Below are positions 1-13,140 of a DNA stretch of 64,000 nt, one piece after another; position 1 is the first letter of the stretch; every line of letters starts with the position of its first letter. The DNA is from Austropuccinia psidii (taxonomy: Eukaryota; Basidiomycota; Pucciniomycetes; Pucciniales; Sphaerophragmiaceae): the NCBI GenBank assembly GCA_023105745.1, contig JALGQZ010000002.1, positions 45,064,997-45,128,996 of the forward strand. The letters run 5' to 3'. The notes under the pieces were generated by a model. The model searched no databases and had not been told where the DNA came from. It saw only the letters and a program-made list of their open reading frames with translations. The position numbers were made by a program, and so were the translations under genes.

Positions 1-233
1 TTGTTCAGATATCTTTTGAAAGGAGTGCTACGACTGGTAAAGGGATAAGCGTGGCGGTTCAATCTAATTGGTTCATCAAGATAAAGTCTTGACTGAATGC
101 AGCCAATGCCAGTGAACAATGAATTGAGTCAACTTTCTATCGGAGATGAAAAGCCCCTTTAACATGCAGAAGGGCAGCGAAAAAATGTTTTAATTTTGTT
201 TTATTCTCAAAAAGAATGGTCGCTTGGTATTTT

Positions 234-1419
234 CTAACGTTTTCGTCTATAAGGTTTTCCTTCCGTACCACTTGTCTCATCGCCACCACTTTCAGCACCT
301 GACTTTTTAGACGGGCGCACAGAATGACCGGCTGGTATCCACTCTTCTTCATAAACTCCACCAGTCGGAGTAGAAGTCTTAGGCCCTGAGGCGGCTGAAA
401 AATTAGCTGAACGTTTGGTTTTCAAACCTGGACGAGTTGCTTTGAGCGGGAGCAGATAAGATACATAAACCAAGTATCCCAGCCCGCCGAACATGGAGCA
501 TAAAATCACGTATAATAAGATCCTAAACAAAATCAAGCGAAAACATCAGAGTCCGATGATCGAAGACTCAAGACCAAAGCCGCATTATCAAAAAAAGCTT
601 TGAAGAGGCGTACAATTGTGGATCAAACCATCTGGTAGGTGGCTCTCGAATTGTGACCGTCGAATCATATGCAAGTGACTTGTGTTTTGGGCCTTTGGGG
701 CCACTCCATTCAATCCAAATTTTAAGGCCGATATCTCCCTCCTTTTGTTCTGAATTAAAATGGTATGGGATCACATAAGGTTCGAATTTAGGCGCTAGTA
801 TGTGCTTGGAAGCAAACGGAGTACTCTAAAATGACCCAGCAAAAAATAAGCAAGAAACATGGATTAATCGCTCAAGACAGTCATCCAAGGTGCTAGATTT
901 GGGGTTTGATTTTAACCCCAGGAGATTAGTGGCCTCGCACAAAGAACACCATCATACTCTTTTCAATATTCGTTCTTTACCCCCTATTTCCCTATACTCA
1001 TTCCAAACTTGATGAATTCTCATCACATCTTCGACTGGGTCCCGACCTAGATTGAGGATTTTTAGTCTATAACGAAGTTGAAAGACATGATTTCAGATTG
1101 CCATTGAGATGGAACAAACTCTAGATACTAACAAGATCTTGTTCGATTGTCCATTAAAAACAACCCCAAACTGATTATTCAATGGAAATGATGCACTGAT
1201 TTCGACTTTTTCGGGCGTTAGAACTGCAGCTACGACATTGTAACCGACGGCAAGAGAAACCAATTTCGCAATAAGATGGCTGGGGAGCTTCATTTGTCTG
1301 ACTCGTTCGATAATTTGAGTGTCGTCGTGCGCAAGATACGAGTAATCTGCAGGATCGGCCTGCCCAGCGACGCCGCCGACGACCAAGTTACACGCAAGCA
1401 GAATGCAAAACAGCTCCAT
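234..1419 (-). CDS. IRC22: TRAP-alpha / Irc22-like ER membrane protein, four exons
   Basis: My exon model on the minus strand is 1419-1133, 1066-958, 825-614 and 522-234. All three introns (66, 132 and 91 nt) are GT-AG, and the spliced length of 897 nt gives an uninterrupted 298-residue protein. Residues 1-20 form a signal peptide starting MELFCILLACNLV. An ER-lumenal beta domain follows, containing VEISASFPLNNQFGVVFNG and, near its end, YHFNSEQKEGDIGLKIWIEW. One membrane span lies at about 204-228. The cytosolic tail has EEEWIPAG at 261-268 and GDETSGTEGK at 283-292. This order, and the EEWIP plus SGTEGK tail, are known marks of the fungal signal-sequence-receptor alpha (PF03896) family, which sits beside the Sec61 translocon. 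An upstream in-frame ATG at 1440 would add seven residues; I prefer 1419 because it directly precedes the hydrophobic stretch. No defect is visible. CpG is frequent here, unlike in the surrounding repeats. Confidence 0.87.
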
Positions 1420-1440
1420 GCATACGGGAGACGCAAACAT

Positions 1441-4400
1441 GTAAGACCATACTTTGGCAGTCCTACTGGATTACGGCATCAGTCACTCAATGGGTGTGCG
1501 ATGGGGTGCCACTCCCCAAGGCACCGCATTAGCAGCTCCCACTAGGGTGAACGGCATACATGATCAGCATTTGGCAAAAACTGAAACACCTGAAGGCCTG
1601 CATTTTTGGACTAAAGAATGCATCATTGACAACTTTTGATGGCACCGTTCAAATTGGTTGGATTATGAGATGGCACAACTCGAAAAAGACATGGCCTCAA
1701 CTTGGATACTGGAAAGGTAGGCCAAGGACAAATTAGAATTTTGTGAGGTGTAGTACCCTGGAAAGGTATAATAAAACAAATGGATAAAGACTTTCTCCTC
1801 AATGGGTCTTACTTTTAACTACATGTCAAAAATTATTTTTTGGCTTTCACGATTAGAAAAGTTGTACTAATCCCTAGAGCTTTGGGCCTGCAGAAAACAT
1901 ATAAGACGTGAGCCCAAGAAGATTGTAAGAGTTTTTGAGAATGCAAAACTTAGTAAATGAAAAACTTCTATTTTTTAAAATAATAAAATGATACTTTTTT
2001 TAGATAACTTAAAAATATTCACTTCAAATTATAGCTTTGAGCTCCTTTTTAATTTCCCATTGAAGAAAAAGCCATTTATTTCATTAAGTTAACATAAAGT
2101 ACCTACTTAGATTATATATAGTATCTTCAAAAATTTTGTTTAAATTTCATGAAATAAGTGTATTTCATTTCAAATTTAGAATACAACATATATTCAAAAT
2201 ACTATTTGAAATGAGTAATGAGGTTCTGAAATCTTTCTATTCTTCCAGAAATCCATTCTATTTGCTCATTTGTTAAAATAGAGACTTTTTTGTAGCAATA
2301 ATGAAGAATTTATATCTTCCTGGTGAGAAATATCCAGAGGAAAAATTATTATTCTTGAAAATTATAATAAATGAATAACCTATTCAGAACTGAAGAACAG
2401 AAAAATAAAAGAATGAATTAAGAGCAACAGATAAAAATTATAACACTTCTAAAATCAAAAAATGATTCTTATTTTACCAAAATAACAGATATAAAAGTTC
2501 AATTGCAGAAAAATTCCTATTGTCTATTTTTCTAAAGACTTTCCAAAGTTAAATCTCATAAATAGCTAAAGCCTTATAAATTCCTATTTAGGTACAATAT
2601 TCTTGACAATAATCTTGGTAGCTTCATATAAGGTTTTAATATGAAACAATAAGTAAAAATTACTAATATTATACTTATTTTACTCTGAATTTCCTGATAG
2701 AAATGAATAATAAGAGTAAAAATAATTATAATAATAAGACATTATCATAATTATGGTGTAAAATATTTATATTATTTTAAAAAGATATAAGAATATAGAT
2801 TGTATTATGAAAATAATATATTAATATATTTATGGCAATTGATTATTGTTACCAAAAAATAATAAATGCATGAAAAATTTCTATTCAATAATAATTAGAA
2901 ATTTATAACAATAATATGAATAATATTAAATTTATATATTAATATAAATACTATTCATATTAATAAAAAAAATTATTAAAGAATAATGATAGAGAAAAAA
3001 TATTTTGATAAGAGAAATTAACCTACTTCTAGCACTTAATATGATAATATGATAATTTTTATTAATTTTATGCCTAAGAATCCCCATGAGAGAAGTGGTT
3101 ACCCCTGATAGTTGGTGTTGAATATGGAAAATTACATAGGAGATAGGTTGGATACAACACTCAATACCAAACAGAAATGCACTTAGAAAATAGAAGCTTT
3201 GGAGGAAATTTAAGTTACATATGAAAGCCACACACTTTGAATTAATTTGGCTGAATATTAGTGTTTGGAAAAGTTCTCAAATATTCATACCTAAAGAGGA
3301 AAAAGAATTTCCCAAGGCTTATGTATGCTAATTTTCATCTTAATACAAATTTTTGACTGAAAAAACAGTTTTGCATTTCAGTCAAAGCTTATAGATAACT
3401 TTATCATCCCCCTTATTGGTAAAATACTATTTAATTGTATGAATGTTATATTTATTCTTCCTGAAAATAAATTTACTAAAACAATAAATTTTTTCATGGT
3501 CCAAGCCTTCCCCAAAATTTACAAGAGATTCAAAATCAATCTTTAATTGAAACATAAATTATTTATAGTTTACTAGAAAGATACCACCTTCATAAATAGC
3601 TTATTGAATACACTGGATTATGAATGCTCTACCAGGAATTGCATCTGAGAAGTTTTTATTAATAGCTTTGGTATCTTATAGAAAATATACTTAAAAATGA
3701 AAAAATTGTGTTTTAATTTCTCAATTAAGGAATTTCATTTTATTATAATTTCAAGCTAAAAAGATAAAATTTGCAAGATTTTGAGAATTTGGAGATTTTT
3801 TTAAAGAATTATTAAATAATAGGATAAGTAAAAATAGCTTTGCTTGAATTATCATTATATTTTCAGGGATTGAATTTGAATAAAATTAAGGTTAAAATTT
3901 ACAAGAAATGGGTATTTAATAGCTCTTCTAGCTAAAGCTTGGATATTATCTGTCAAACTAGTTCAATTTTGCATGTGAAATTTGAGAGAAACTGATTCAA
4001 ATTTCTCCATATGCTCAATTTATTCTACTTTGAAACCATCTTCTCAACTAAACATTATTTATCAAACTTTTAGGATAAATTATTATTCATTAAATTATTT
4101 TCTTTCAGATTATACAAATCGTTTTCATTTTTTTATTCATTCTTAGGTTTAAATATTAGGATTAATTAAAAGTGACAAATGTGATTAAGCTAAAAGAATG
4201 CCTATTTTTATTATTCATTTTGAAATTGAATTGAGAAAATCATACTCCCCTCCTTTGTAAATATGGCAAAATGAATCAGTTTATTGAGCTCGAAAGAATT
4301 AAAAAAATAATATTAGAATTTCTCTCCCATAAATCTTCCTGAAAAGAGTGAGGAAGCTATGTATCTAGATACAAAGCTCAAAGGGGAGTGAATTTCCAAT

Positions 4401-6459
4401 ATACATCAGAAAAACTACAAAATCCATGAATATTCAATAAAAAGTAGGCTTTATCATATTTATTTTGTAATAATTGAATAAGGAAGCTTCCTTAAAAAAG
4501 GGAAGTGGTAAAATTATGTAGTTTAATTCCATTTCTTTATCAAAACTAATTTTTCATACTAATTTTTGTTTTTGTAAATATGAAAGGTAATTTCAGCTAA
4601 CTATACTGAGAAAAGGGGAAGGGTATTGATATCATAGGCTCTTTATAGGCTTGGGGTAATTACAATATGTCTGAAGAATATTCAAATACCTTCAAAATAT
4701 AGTATAGGAAAATACATTTCCAGAATTATGTTGTAGAAATTCTTAATAAAGGTCTCAAAGGCAAGATTTGAGTCATATAATTTAAGTAGAAGAAATAGAG
4801 ATTATTTAGAAGGAAGGTTGTAGTCATGCATATATAAATTCAGAGAAATATTGGTCTGGTTTCCAAATACAGCCTGAATTCCTTTCCAAAGACTTCACTC
4901 TACTTATCAAAAAAGACTCAAAATATATAAAAAAGTTTGTGTTATCCTTTAAGTGTTATTCATTGTAGTTTTCATTTACAAAATTTCTAAATATCCCATT
5001 GAAACTTCTCCTTATACAATAAATGTTTCTGGTATTTAAAGAATAATTTTGTGCTAGAGTCAATGAAATATAATTGGCTTTCTGAATAGTATCTTTGGAG
5101 AGGTTTTCATATTCTCTTGACATTTTGGAGCTTTATTTTTTGAAAAATATTCTTCAGCTTTCTCTTACAAGTAATTACAAGAAGATCAGTTTTTGGCCTA
5201 TTTTTTGGTCCAGCCCATTTAGAGCTTGGAAAAGATTGTATATACTAAAATTGATTTTATCTTCAACTCCTCACTTGAAGGATAAATATGAATCTGAAAG
5301 ACTTTGTCACGATTACTATATATAGTATTACTTTCCAATAGACCTCCAAACACCTTTGAGGCTTACACCCTAGTAGTATTGAGATTTTCATTTGGAGGAA
5401 GTGGGAGTGAAAAAGATCCAAAAGATGAAAGTAATTCATGAAAAAAATTCTTTTTGTACTTAAAGTAATCAAAAAGAAGTTTAAAATCAATCTTAAAATA
5501 AAGTATATTAGGTGAAGCCAAACAATTATAAAAAGATTGGCTTAAAATTCTCTTCTATGGATTTATCCTGTATTTCAACATTTCTGTAAAATAATTCTTT
5601 TTGATAGATTTTCATCTTGATTTCATACTTTTTGATCTTGAGCATAGTAGAAGTATTTGATATAATTCTATTTTAGAAAATAAAAATATTTTCAAAGTTT
5701 TTTTTCCCAGGAAATTTCAAATTTCTTTATTATTCATCTTGATGTTACTCATTTTTATTTTGAGGATTATTTTTAAGCCATTATTATTATTACTAATATT
5801 GGAGTTAATCTAATTGAACTTTGTTCATTTGTTTATTTGAATATTACAATATTAGGATTTGTGTAGATCCTGATAATGTAAATTTGTTGAAAATCATTGG
5901 AAAATTACAGTACCACACTTTAAATTACATGCTAATTTAAGCTTAAGAAATAGATCATATCAAAAGAGTGAAAATTAAAAACCAATTGCAAAATTTCAAA
6001 AAGGATAATAATCATTAAGATGAAAGAACAGTAAAAAACTAAGAAATGGAGGAAACAAACATTACAATTATAATATCACTTATAAAAGAATAAATGTTAC
6101 AAATGATAAGTCCTAATTCTCAAGCTCAAAAAAAATGAAAATTATTTTTTTGAAACAAAAAATTTAGTAAGTAAGATGATAAAGATATTTTGTTATTTAA
6201 TTCATAAAGGAACTTTTTGAAAAAAGAAAATTTTGTAAATTTTTTTTTCTTTAAACATAAAAAATCCCAAGTAAAAACATGAGAAAAAGTAATATTATTA
6301 ATTGGAAAAGTCAAGAGGCTCACCAACAACAGAAATATTTTGATAAGACCTTTTTAAAGTTTAAAAAATCTTGGAGTAGTCTTTTCAGAATAATTTATCA
6401 AGATAGGGTGTCAAAAAGCTTGGATAAGATAAAATCATGGTTTTTCTGTATGCAGGAAA
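1441..6459. other. AT-rich stretch without a recognisable gene
   Basis: The first 300 bases, upstream of the TRAP-alpha gene, are moderately GC-rich and should hold its promoter. A short plus-strand coding-like piece there (about 1454-1740) ends in stops and resembles nothing I know. From about 1900 on the DNA is very AT-rich, with stops in every frame. I see no repeat ends, RNA genes or domains. Confidence 0.5.
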
Positions 6460-8368
6460 TGTAAGATGTGCCTATGAAACTGTTGATAATATTACTATTA
6501 ATCAACATTACTATGATTACTGCTATTATGAAATACAATGATTAAAATCATTATAGCTTCAATTAAATATTTAATTAGTTAATTATTTCTTTTACTTGTT
6601 ATAAACTACTTGTGATTACTTGTGATTATAACAGTAAGAAGTAATTTTCTACAAGAATCAATTACAAGGAGTATTTAATAATAAAATTATTTAATATATA
6701 ATTATCTTTTGAAGGAATAATTATAATTATAATTCTTGAAGAAAAACTAAAGCTAGAGAAAAAAACTTTAAGAATTAATTCAAACCACTCACTAATACTC
6801 CAATGAGCCTTGGAAAGAATTTGGGAGAGAGATTTGACAGATAAATTGTGGATTTGGAGGATCAAAATAGATTTATAGCAGTATTACAATAAGATATAGC
6901 TTATTTCTATGATTTAAAATCTTTCTGATTGATTATGAAAGCGTTAAAACACTTAAGAAGAGATTTAACTAATACTTACTTGTTGGTAACAAAGATATAA
7001 TTGGATAATAAGATGATATAGAAAAAACAGAAAAAGGGGGCCTCTTTAAGTCAAAAACAGCTCCCAGAGGCACTCCATGCAGAAAAATAAAGAAACAAGC
7101 TAGTGAGAAAGCAAAAATCCTCTTTGGATTAATGATTGCATCATATGTTGTCACATAAGATTTATCATAATTACTTAATTTAAGCTTTTATGTGACTACC
7201 AACCCATTTATTGTTAATAATAAAAGGAGTAAAAAATGTAAATATTCTTTCATTTCAAAATAAAAATTAATTTATCAAAGCTATTGATGTTATTGGAAAT
7301 TCCATCTCAGGTTTTATTTTCTGTGAATTTTTGAAGATTCAGTGTTTCATGTGGAATTATCAAAAATGGACTTTAGGTAAAACTTTTAATTTACTTATGA
7401 AACCATAATTATTTTTGGTTTATTTATGGGTCATACCATTCTGCATTGGTCCTGAAGTTTTCAGAAATATTAATCAAGAATTATATTTTTAATGAATTTT
7501 TGAAGTTTTTACCTCATTTATATGTAGAATTGCAAATAGTACAATATAACTGATTGCTATGAAGTAAAGCAATGAATAATAGTACAAAAAAGGTTTTAAT
7601 TACACTTTTAATATTTATAAATTGAAAATAATTGATAATTGACATTTTTACAGGAGTCTAAGCTTCCCTTTACCTCTTTGTCACATCAAAATAGCAGGTT
7701 TGCAGTTTTCTTATGACTTAATGAGATTTTATCTTGGTAACCAGCTTCCCAAAAGGTTTGGGTATACTAATTGGGCCATGCTTAGCTAGTGATCCAAGCT
7801 TTGGAACTATCCACTCTTAGAGACCTCAGAAGTTGGGTACCCTGGCTCTCTTTGATGTCTTTTGTCCCCCTTAGCTATTTTCACATCAAAAATAGTAATT
7901 TAGGCTTAAAGACTGATATCCACTATGGGTTTATCAAAACTGTATGTAACAATACCATAAATATAAGTGCCACAAAAATTCATAACACTATTCTTAGTGT
8001 ATATGTAACTTGGGATTTCTCACATTCCCATTATTTTGGTGTGAAATTGAGAAAAACAAAAAATTTCACAATTCTTTTATGTGGTATTGATCATGTCTTG
8101 TTGAATTATTTTCCATATTACCACCTCATGGAGTTAATTTAAGCTCATTAACTCTATGGAGCTACCCTAGGTGAATTTTTGGGTAGAATCCCAATCTGGC
8201 CTCAAATCATGGATTTACTTACTCACAAAAAAGCTATTCATCTTTTCTGAAATACAAAATGATGAATTTTGAATATATGCATGACTTATGGATTATGCAT
8301 AGTTCAAGACTTCTTTCAAAGATAATTGTGGACCATTTGGTTATGTAAAATATACCTCAAGGCTCACA
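6460..8368 (-). repeat. LTR, family A (3' LTR of element A)
   Basis: The plus strand begins TGTAAGATGTG and ends GGCTCACA, so in element orientation it is a TG...CA LTR starting TGTGAGCC. It is 1909 bp and matches the copy at 33731-35654 along its whole length; that copy has target duplications which fix both ends. It contains a GGGTACCC palindrome at 7835-7842. Confidence 0.87.
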
Positions 8369-8387
8369 TTACTTCCCACCCAAAAAT
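8369..8387 (-). other. Polypurine tract of element A
   Basis: The minus strand reads GGGTGGGAAGTAA directly before the LTR start TGTGAG. Elements B, C and D carry similar tracts at the same place. In LTR retrotransposons this tract primes plus-strand synthesis. Confidence 0.6.
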
Positions 8388-8512
8388 AAAATCTTACTAC
8401 AATTTTATTAGTGATATTAAGAAGAGAAAGGCCCCAAAGGGGGTTAATGTCCACTGTCCAACCTCTTCAAGCTACTTAGATAAAGTAATTTAAATCTCAT
8501 TTATAGATATAT

Positions 8513-9423
8513 TCAGGCCTGTAGCCTTCTTTCATGTCTAAATCTTCTCAAGAGTTTCTCTGAGTCAGGTATCTCTGATTCTGCCAGCCATTCATCTTCA
8601 TGTACTGGATTTCTATATCTGACAAGATATTCTCTTTGATTCTTACCCCTGAGTCTCCCTTCTTGAATAAATTTCTTTAGCTTTTTTTCTTCACTCTGTT
8701 CCACTGGTGGTACAGTTAAAGGAGCTGGGTTCCTCAAAGGAAACAATTCTTTATCAGTTGGTTGATAAGGGTTTATCAAGCTGACCTGGAAGGTGGGGTG
8801 TTCATTTTCCAATTCACCACTCAATTACACTTGAACTGCATTTGTTCCATGTAAGGAAGCAATAACAAAAGGTCCTGCATAAGAATCTGTAATTTTCTTA
8901 GGGACTTTGATATTTCTAAAATTCAAGGTTGAAACTAGAACTAAGTCCCCTACTTTGAAGTCTGGTACTTCATGACTCTTGTCCCATTTCTGTTTTTCAT
9001 AGTCAAAAGCATCATTTATGCTTTTTTTTGCATGGTGTTTAAATTTATCAAGCATCATCTTGAAGCTGGAAGCTGTAGGATGGATGTCAACTAAGTCGTT
9101 CCTCAGTGTGTTGGCTGAGAGTCTTGGATTCCATCCTTTTTTGAACATAGCAGGAGTTTGACCTGTGGAAGAATGGACTGATTTCTTATATGCCAATTAT
9201 AATTCAGGTATCAGAGTGCACCAGTCATGGGCAAATACCTCTGAGTCTTTGAATTCTAAACCATAGGCACAGAATCTCCTTATCATGTGTTCTAAAGTTT
9301 GAATCATTCTTTCTTCTAACCCATCAGTTTGAGGGTGGTATTCTGTAGAGTATGATACCTGGGTCCAGAGTGCAGATGTGAACTTGGGATCTCTGTCACT
9401 TATGATATTCTTAAATAACCCAC
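8513..9423 (-). pseudogene. Integrase C-terminus and chromodomain-like tail of element A
   Basis: The minus strand encodes the second half of a gypsy integrase. It starts with [14 protein letters not shown] (second catalytic Asp), then the PQTDG region with its Glu, then KVGDLVLVSTLNF, and ends with EYLVRYRNP...DEWL...LLRRFRHERR, a chromodomain-like tail. The frame is broken at least twice: a stop separates NAVQV from LSGELEN at about 8823, and more changes lie above 9196. The first catalytic Asp and everything upstream are missing. The wording is closer to element C than to B or D (for example HPTASSFK and RYRNP). Confidence 0.82.
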
Positions 9424-9719
9424 CAGGGAGAATGTCCCCTCAATTTATGGTTATTGACTTCACGTCACACTGCTGTCAGTATAGAATCTTGCTTCAGTTG
9501 CATTAGTGTCACATTATAGTCACTGGATTTAGTGGGTCATGTCATGTCTGCATAAAGATAATGTCAATTGTAAAATGTGTCACATGAGTATTTAACTCAA
9601 AGAAAAAATCCATATCCACATCATTCACAATGTTTGGGTAATTACACCTCATGGTGCAAGGCAGCAGTTTGGCATGCTCATATTTGTGCATTGGATGACT
9701 TCCGCCCTGCTGCCTGATC
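9424..9719. other. Unassigned sequence beyond the element A breakpoint
   Basis: The sequence changes character exactly where integrase homology ends. I find no coding frame, LTR end or duplication here. Confidence 0.4.
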
Positions 9720-10210
9720 ATCTCACCCCTTTTCCATGCCTACTCTCATACACAAATTGGCTTCCACAGCACTTTATAATCATCTCTGCCAGCAGCCAAT
9801 GCTTCTTACGCCTTTCCCAAGACCGCAGCTCTGTGATCACCCCTGCAGAATCCTCTCCCACCCTTACCATGATTATGCTCCCGCAGTACCCTATAGATAT
9901 GAGTCCAACACCGCCAGCCATCTTTACGCTTACACACCCCCTCCATTTACCATGCTTACCCTCCCGCAGCGCCCTCAAAATATGACTCAGATCCCACCAC
10001 ATGCGTAATGCTCTCCGCCGCCCGCAGCGCCCTAAATATATGCCTCTGACCCCACCACCACATATCCACTTTCACCCCTCATTGCCCTTCTTTTCCCCCA
10101 CCAAATCCTCTCTGCCCCTGCAGTGCCTTACAGATATGACTCCAACCCTTCCACCCCCTCCTAATCCTCTCTGCCACTTACAATACTTATGCTCCTCCAG
10201 TGCTCTCTAA
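9720..10210 (+). repeat. C-rich degenerate minisatellite, about five units
   Basis: A diverged unit containing CCCGCAGCGCCCT, then ATATGACTC, then a run of C/A recurs at about 9880, 9963, 10021, 10115 and 10193, with spacings of roughly 58-96 bp. The plus strand is strongly C-rich and G-poor in otherwise AT-rich DNA. The open frames seen on both strands here follow from this composition; I do not regard them as genes. Confidence 0.65.
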
Positions 10211-11459
10211 TTTCAACAATTGATTATACTTACACTTGCATTAAGCTTGGGCTCTGCCCCAATTCCCAATTGACCATCCTTGGCCTCATGCACACATTGT
10301 ATTCTGCTTTGATGACCTTTACCATCCTTATGCTTCCTCCCCCTGCCTCATGTTCTCATGAGCTTACCATGCTTATGGTCCTTCACTTCCCTTATGTTCT
10401 CAATTTCCCATCCTTTCTCTCATGCAATGAATGGCTGTTTATTTCCCCAATTGACCACCACTCTTACACTCATGGAAACATTTGCTTATGAATGATCTCC
10501 TCTTTCAATTGATATCACACTCCTTAATGGTAATTTACAGTATTAAAATTTTTCCACACAAGTCTTTCATTTCAGCAACCTCCTGTCTCACAAATGATCC
10601 CCAATTACCAATGACCAATGCTCTCCCTCAATTCGGTATGCATGAAATTCCATCATAATGAGTGTTTAGAGCCATAGGGTATGGTGGCTTGTTGGCGTAC
10701 ATGATGAACCCAATCACAGAAATATTCTGAGTGGCCTTCTCCACCAACATCTTCTGGGGAGAAATTTGTGGGAATATTCACAATGTTGTGGTTAGGGTTT
10801 AAATCATGAGACTCACAAATTTAAGCCTAATAAGTGGCCTATTTAAGATTAGAATCGTGTCTTGTGTTTTCCTGAAAAAACCATTTTATTTCATATTGTT
10901 CAAATGGCACACTTTGCTTACTCCTTACCTCATTAGTGTTGAATAGTTCAAAAGTTGAATTTAGTATGTTTCTCACTAGTCAAATTTATTCAATTTTTCA
11001 AAGGGAAGTGATTTCATTTGAATTAGATGAAACAATTTGAAACACATCACCTCCTTGAATTTCCTGAAAAATAAAAATTTGAAAATTCATTACAAATTCA
11101 CTAAATATTGATCCAAGGTTCCAAGGCCATGGATGACCAAGTTACTTTTGGTGAGCTTGTTTTTCTAAAATTATTTTTTTCTAGAAAAATAACTAAATAT
11201 TGAACATATTTGAATAGATATTTGACTTCTTTAAGCATTTCTAAAATTCTCCAATATTGATATTACCTAAAAAATGATCAATTCTTGAATTTAATTTACT
11301 ACAACCACTATTGGAAATACCACCTTTTTTCTTAAATTTTGATCTTTTTATCAAAAAAATTTCAATAAAGTTATAAATCAACTTTTCACTATCTATTTAT
11401 TCAATAGACTACCTCCACAATTCCCCAAACCCTGGGAAATTCAACTGATTTCAATGAAC
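10211..11459. other. AT-rich spacer
   Basis: The C-rich bias fades by about 10650, after which the DNA is ordinary AT-rich sequence. I see no gene, repeat end or RNA. Confidence 0.4.
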
Positions 11460-13140
11460 TACAAAATTTAGCCCCAGAGAGTGGAAGTGAAATCTCTGAT
11501 ATGGTCAGTAGTCATGAGTTGGGCATCAAATTAGAGAGCCTGGCACATGAAAATAATCAAGATACACCAGTTCTTCCAGAATGTGAGCATACATTCATAT
11601 TGAATATTTAAAATCTCTCAAAACCTGATAGTTTTGTCATAGCCTTTACTTCAGCTCAGCCTCAAGCTCTCAAAAACTTAATTTTAAAAGCTATGAGAAG
11701 GAAAATACTGTTGAACCTTGGGAACCAACAGAAGAGGCTGGGAAAGATGACGTAATTATCAAGGGAAAGTTTGAAACTATATCCAAGGAAAAATTTGTCT
11801 CAAACATTGCTCAAACAATCCCAAGTCTGGAAAAAAGTCAAAAAGATAGTAAAATTCCTGAAGTAATGAGCCTCCAAAAAATGGATTTGAACTGTACGGC
11901 CATTGCTAATTCAATAAAAAGCATTAGAAATGGCTGCTTACAATATATGGGCAGGTGTTGAGGTGGGAGAATCTCTACCTGAATGATCTTGAGTGGTAAT
12001 TAGAGCTCCAGGAAGAGTTTTAGGAAAAAGACCAAATATAAATGCCACCAAAAAACACTGTACCTTTGAAGCTTCAAAAGATTCCTGGGAGCAAGGTGAT
12101 GACATGATCAATGCTGAATTGGACCATATTGATAATGAACCTCCCCAAACTGAAACCCCCCCAGTACTCAATGAAACAATACATGATGAAAACCCTCATG
12201 CCTCTACTCAAAATATTCAAGAATTTCAAGAAAGGGAGACAATTAAACATGATACAATGGGTCAAGATATGACTGATATAATGCCTGACCTTGAGCCCAA
12301 AGTGTCACCCTCCGCTAATTCTCAAGGAATATTTTTATCCCACATTGAAGATTTTGGAGACATTTTGAATCATCATTCCAATATTAATCAAGAATCATGG
12401 AAAAGGGGGCTTGATAATATAAATAGTATATACAAAAATTGATGGGACAATTTACCAACAAATCATGCTGATACATTCCTGCGTGTTGTTATCAAGGTGA
12501 TCAGTAACCAAGAGCTTATAATTTTGGTGTGGCCTGCGGAGCTTGATATTGCAGGTGATTTTCATCTTTGTGACAGATAAATTATGATATGGCTGATGAC
12601 TCATGCAATATACATTGCCATATATAGGTTTAGTTTTTTAAGGCAACAGAAACAGAAGAATTCTTTAATAATAAAATTTGGAATCTCAAATTGATGAAGG
12701 AATCAGCTAAACCTCCAGATAATCTCCCAAAATCTGAACACTCATTCTTCAAAATGGTTCAGAGCCTTCTTTAACCCTCCAATCCAATTAAACATTTTTG
12801 GGAAAATTTTATGTTTGAAACCATTAGTTTAGTCTCATACAATGTGATTGCACCCAAAGCATATTTGGCACCAACAACAAGTTCAACCAATCCTCTTGTA
12901 CTTGAACAGGGAACAGATAAATACCTTGCCTCCTGCTTGAGTAAATCAAAGCAATGTGAAACATAACTTAGCATTGAAGGTTGAGGGGCTGACAATGAGA
13001 TATTGACAAAGCCGCACAAGAACTTGGAGGATCTAATGGATACAGTTAACCACTTGATGATTGTGTACAACATGGTACGTGCACAGACAAAGGTCAAAGT
13101 CTACAGCATGAAAGGAAAACCCTTGAGTTCAAAATAAAAT
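11460..13140 (+). pseudogene. Decayed coding region of unknown origin
   Basis: Several plus-strand segments read like protein separated by stops and shifts. These are about 11434-11610 (ELQNLAPESGSEISDM...), 11693-11960 (YEKENTVEPWEPTEEAGKDD...), 11993-12442 (149 codons, acidic, with DIMPDLEPKVSPSANSQG) and 12768-13136 (NPIKHFWENF...). They are rich in Glu, Asp, Ser and Asn, which suggests a disordered protein. I recognise no domain. The pieces could be one decayed gene, perhaps from a transposon, but their unity is an inference from strand and spacing only. Confidence 0.35.

Larger units (their letters stand above)
6460..9423 (-). mobile_element. Ty3/Gypsy element A, 3' half only
   Basis: Read on the minus strand, this is the end of an integrase gene, a purine-rich tract and a 1.9 kb LTR. 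Homology to the integrase of elements B, C and D stops abruptly at about 9423, just upstream of the ISDRDPKF motif. The rest of the element, including its 5' LTR, is therefore missing. The sequence beyond 9423 is unrelated, so a deletion or rearrangement joined the element to the minisatellite region. Confidence 0.8.

Noticed and set aside
137..361. Minus-strand frame over the 3' part of the TRAP-alpha gene
   Set aside because: It is a shadow frame of exon 4 and the 3' flank.
2932..7154. Scattered 60-100 codon frames in AT-rich DNA
   Set aside because: No domain, low-complexity Ile/Phe/Lys/Leu composition, no splice context.
7789..8142. 117-codon frame in LTR A
   Set aside because: The sister LTR at 33731-35654 does not keep it open.
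9720..10210. CRISPR-like array
   Set aside because: Units are diverged, irregularly spaced and in eukaryotic DNA.
9674..10491. Several overlapping open frames on both strands
   Set aside because: They come from the C-rich, stop-poor minisatellite; there is no domain and the frames overlap.
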